Program-made: the position numbers and the translations under genes
NCBI GenBank assembly: GCA_013813345.1
Contig: JACCRW010000234.1
Span: 1-7,471, forward strand
Direction of reading: 5' to 3'
From: Actinomycetota bacterium
GTDB taxonomy: Bacteria; Actinomycetota; Thermoleophilia; Gaiellales; Gaiellaceae
DNA length: 7,471 bases
The notes under the pieces: generated by a model
Databases searched by the model: none
Seen by the model: only the letters and a program-made list of their open reading frames with translations
What the model was told of the DNA's origin: nothing
Shown here: piece by piece, positions 5,987 to 7,471 of the stretch
How positions within the stretch are numbered: position 1 is the first letter of the stretch
Layout of the letters: each line of letters begins with the position of its first letter

Positions 5987-6000
5987 CGCTGAGTGACGGT

Positions 6001-6015
6001 CCAACCGAAGGTTGG
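6001..6015 (+). promoter_or_regulatory. Hairpin overlapping the purM ribosome binding site
   Basis: CCAACC-GAA-GGTTGG is a perfect 6-bp stem with a 3-nt loop. The ribosome binding site GAAGG (6007-6011) spans its loop and right arm, 7 nt before the ATG at 6019. Folding would partly hide the site and could lower purM translation. Whether it is regulated is not known. Confidence 0.55.
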
Positions 6016-6018
6016 CTT

Positions 6019-6945
6019 ATGAGTGGTGAGCGGACGTACGCCGGCGCGGGGGTCTCGCTTGCGACGGCGGCAGGCGTCGTCGAGCGGTTGCGCGCGGCCG
6101 TCTCGACCACCGCAACGCCCGCGGTCGTCGGCGCCTTCGGCGGCTTCGCGGGCCTCTACGCGCTCGACGAGAGCCGCCTACTTGCTGCCTCGACGGACGG
6201 CGTCGGCTCGAAGCTCGTGCTCGCTCGGCGAGCCGGAAGGCTGCGCTGGTGCGGGGCCGATCTCGCCGCTCACTGCATCAACGACGTCCTCACGACAGGC
6301 GCCGAGCCGCTCTTCCTCCTCGACTACGTCGCGGCGAACGCGATCGAGCTCGAGCAGGTCGCTGAGCTCGTCGAGGGAGCCGTTGAGGTCTGCCGCGAAG
6401 CTGGCTGCGCGCTCATCGGCGGCGAGACCGCCGAGCTCCCGGGGATCTACCGGGAGGAGGAGCTGGACTTCGTCGGCACCTGCGTCGGGATCGTCGACCG
6501 ACGCGACTTGATCGACGGCTCTCGCGTCGAGCCGGGAGACGTCGTCCTGGGCCTTCCCTCCGCGGGAATCCACGCGAATGGCTTTACCCTCGTGCGCCGG
6601 CTCGTTGGCGATGACGACTTCGACGCCGAGCTGCTGCTGCCGCCCACGCGGCTCTACCTCGACGAGGTTCGCGCGCTCCGCGCCCGCGCCGACGTGCGCG
6701 CGCTCGCGCACGTCACCGGTGGAGGGATCATGGGCAACCTGCCGCGTGCCCTGCCCGCAGGCATTCGCGCCGAGCTCGACTGGAGCGCCTGGGAGCGGCC
6801 ACCGGTCTTCCATTGGCTCGCGGAGCAGGGAGTCGAGGAGGAGGAGCTGCGGCGCGTCTTCAACTGCGGGATCGGGATGTGCGCGGTTGTCCCGGCCTCC
6901 GATGCTGGGGACGAGTTCGCGATAGGCAGGATCGTCGCGGCATGA
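6019..6945 (+). CDS. purM: Phosphoribosylformylglycinamidine cyclo-ligase (AIR synthetase)
   Basis: PurM closes FGAM to AIR using ATP (step 5), directly after the PurL reaction. The start is ATG 6019, with GAAGG 7 nt upstream; the frame stays open far upstream inside the VOC gene but that part does not resemble PurM. Motifs: TYAGAGVSLATA (6-17), GAFGGFAGLY (38-47), STDGVGSKLVLA (58-69), HCINDVLTTGAEPLFLLDY (85-103), GCALIGGETAELPGIY (129-144), GLPSAGIHANGFTLVRR (178-194), HVTGGGIMGNLPR (231-243) and FNCGIGMCAVVP (281-292). Length is 308 residues against roughly 340-350 usual. The shortfall is mainly at the C-terminus, where the segment between VVPASDAG and the final IGRIV is reduced, while all catalytic motifs remain, so it is probably functional. 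Its stop overlaps the purN start in ATGA, indicating coupled translation. Confidence 0.95.
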   Translation: MSGERTYAGAGVSLATAAGVVERLRAAVSTTATPAVVGAFGGFAGLYALDESRLLAASTDGVGSKLVLARRAGRLRWCGADLAAHCINDVLTTGAEPLFLLDYVAANAIELEQVAELVEGAVEVCREAGCALIGGETAELPGIYREEELDFVGTCVGIVDRRDLIDGSRVEPGDVVLGLPSAGIHANGFTLVRRLVGDDDFDAELLLPPTRLYLDEVRALRARADVRALAHVTGGGIMGNLPRALPAGIRAELDWSAWERPPVFHWLAEQGVEEEELRRVFNCGIGMCAVVPASDAGDEFAIGRIVAA

Positions 6946-7471
6946 TCGGCGTGCTCGTGAGCGGTGAGGGGACGAACTTGCAGGCGCTCCTCGACGCGCA
7001 GCTGCCGGTTGTCGCCGTGGCCTCGAGCCGTGCCGACGCACGAGCGCTCGACCGGGCCGCTGCCGCTACCGTCGCCACTGCCGCCTTCCCCCTCCCGCAC
7101 TTCGCCGACCGCGAGCAGCGCGACCGGACGATGGCGAACTGGCTCCAGGAGCACGGGGTCCGGCTCGTGGTCTGCGCCGGCTACATGCACCTGCTCACCC
7201 CGGCCTTCCTCGAGCGCTTCCCGAACCGGATCGTCAATGTCCACCCCTCGCTTCTCCCGGACTTCCCCGGAGCACGAGCGATCGACGACGCGCTTGCCGC
7301 CGGCGTCGCGATCACCGGTGTCACCATCCACCTCGTCGACGAGGGGCTCGATACCGGGGCGATCGTCAGGCAGGTGCCCGTGCCGGTGGAGCCGCGGGAA
7401 TCGCTCGCGGAGCGGATCCACGACGTCGAGCATCGCGTGCTCCCGGAGGTAGTACGAGAGCTATGCGTGCG
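6942..7471 (+). CDS. purN: Phosphoribosylglycinamide formyltransferase (GART), C-terminus cut by window end
   Basis: PurN transfers a formyl group from 10-formyl-tetrahydrofolate to GAR, giving FGAR (step 3). ATG 6942 overlaps the purM stop (ATGA); translation runs 176 codons with no stop before the window ends. Motifs: MIGVLVSGEGTNLQALLDA (1-19, phosphate-binding loop), VVCAGYMHLLTPAFLERFPN (76-95), IVNVHPSLLPDFPG (97-110) and ITGVTIHLVDEGLDTGAIV (124-142). The catalytic triad of the E. coli enzyme corresponds to Asn99, His101 and Asp137, all present. The missing end should be short because PurN is usually about 190-210 residues. The N-terminal half is slightly compact between residues 20 and 50. 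No strong ribosome binding site precedes it, so translation probably depends on purM. Confidence 0.95.
   Translation, partial: MIGVLVSGEGTNLQALLDAQLPVVAVASSRADARALDRAAAATVATAAFPLPHFADREQRDRTMANWLQEHGVRLVVCAGYMHLLTPAFLERFPNRIVNVHPSLLPDFPGARAIDDALAAGVAITGVTIHLVDEGLDTGAIVRQVPVPVEPRESLAERIHDVEHRVLPEVVRELCV

Noticed and set aside
5506..6018. Upstream open extension of the purM frame
   Set aside because: Lies in the VOC gene out of frame, crosses the hairpin, and does not resemble PurM; ATG 6019 has a proper ribosome binding site.
5891..6018. Purine riboswitch or other structured RNA before purM
   Set aside because: The predicted leader is about 26 nt, and I see no purine riboswitch three-way junction or conserved core in this gap.

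Overview
The window is GC-rich with strong G/C bias at third codon positions and several GTG starts. Its proteins look actinobacterial, including a HATPase anti-sigma-type regulator, a Caa3_CtaG-type membrane protein and a small-type PurL. I infer a high-GC actinobacterium, possibly of the Thermoleophilia type; no marker gene here fixes the lineage.

Layout, left to right: (1) 1-427, minus strand, the N-terminal part of an EamA/DMT membrane transporter, cut by the window edge. (2) A 45-65 bp divergent gap with putative control elements. (3) purL (472 or 493 to 2568) and purF (2568-3959), plus strand, overlapping by one base. (4) A minus-strand pair: a CtaG-like cytochrome oxidase assembly protein (5253 to 4393), a terminator-like hairpin, and a small ATP-binding anti-sigma-type protein (4354 to 3956). 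The last gene ends tail-to-tail with purF inside a shared CTAG. (5) A VOC/glyoxalase-fold protein (5279-5890), plus strand, fired from what looks like a bidirectional promoter shared with ctaG. (6) A 17-bp perfect hairpin plus small palindromes (5886-5935). (7) purM (6019-6945) and purN (6942 to beyond the end), plus strand, with ATGA overlap.

The main theme is de novo purine synthesis. PurF makes phosphoribosylamine (step 1), PurN formylates GAR (step 3), PurL makes FGAM (step 4) and PurM closes the AIR ring (step 5). The order L-F-M-N matches the core of the classical pur operon, but about 2 kb of unrelated genes in mixed orientation separates L-F from M-N. PurL is the small form and needs PurS and PurQ, and step 2 needs PurD; none of these is in the window.

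There is no clear new defence, mobile or biosynthetic system. The second-look items are regulatory and structural: a symmetric -10 driving two apparently leaderless genes, a 13-mer shared by the purL and purM upstream regions, a hairpin over the purM ribosome binding site, and a palindrome with a rare TTA codon inside purL that resembles an intergenic palindrome downstream. Every gap is under 130 bases, so no long non-coding stretch is left undescribed.
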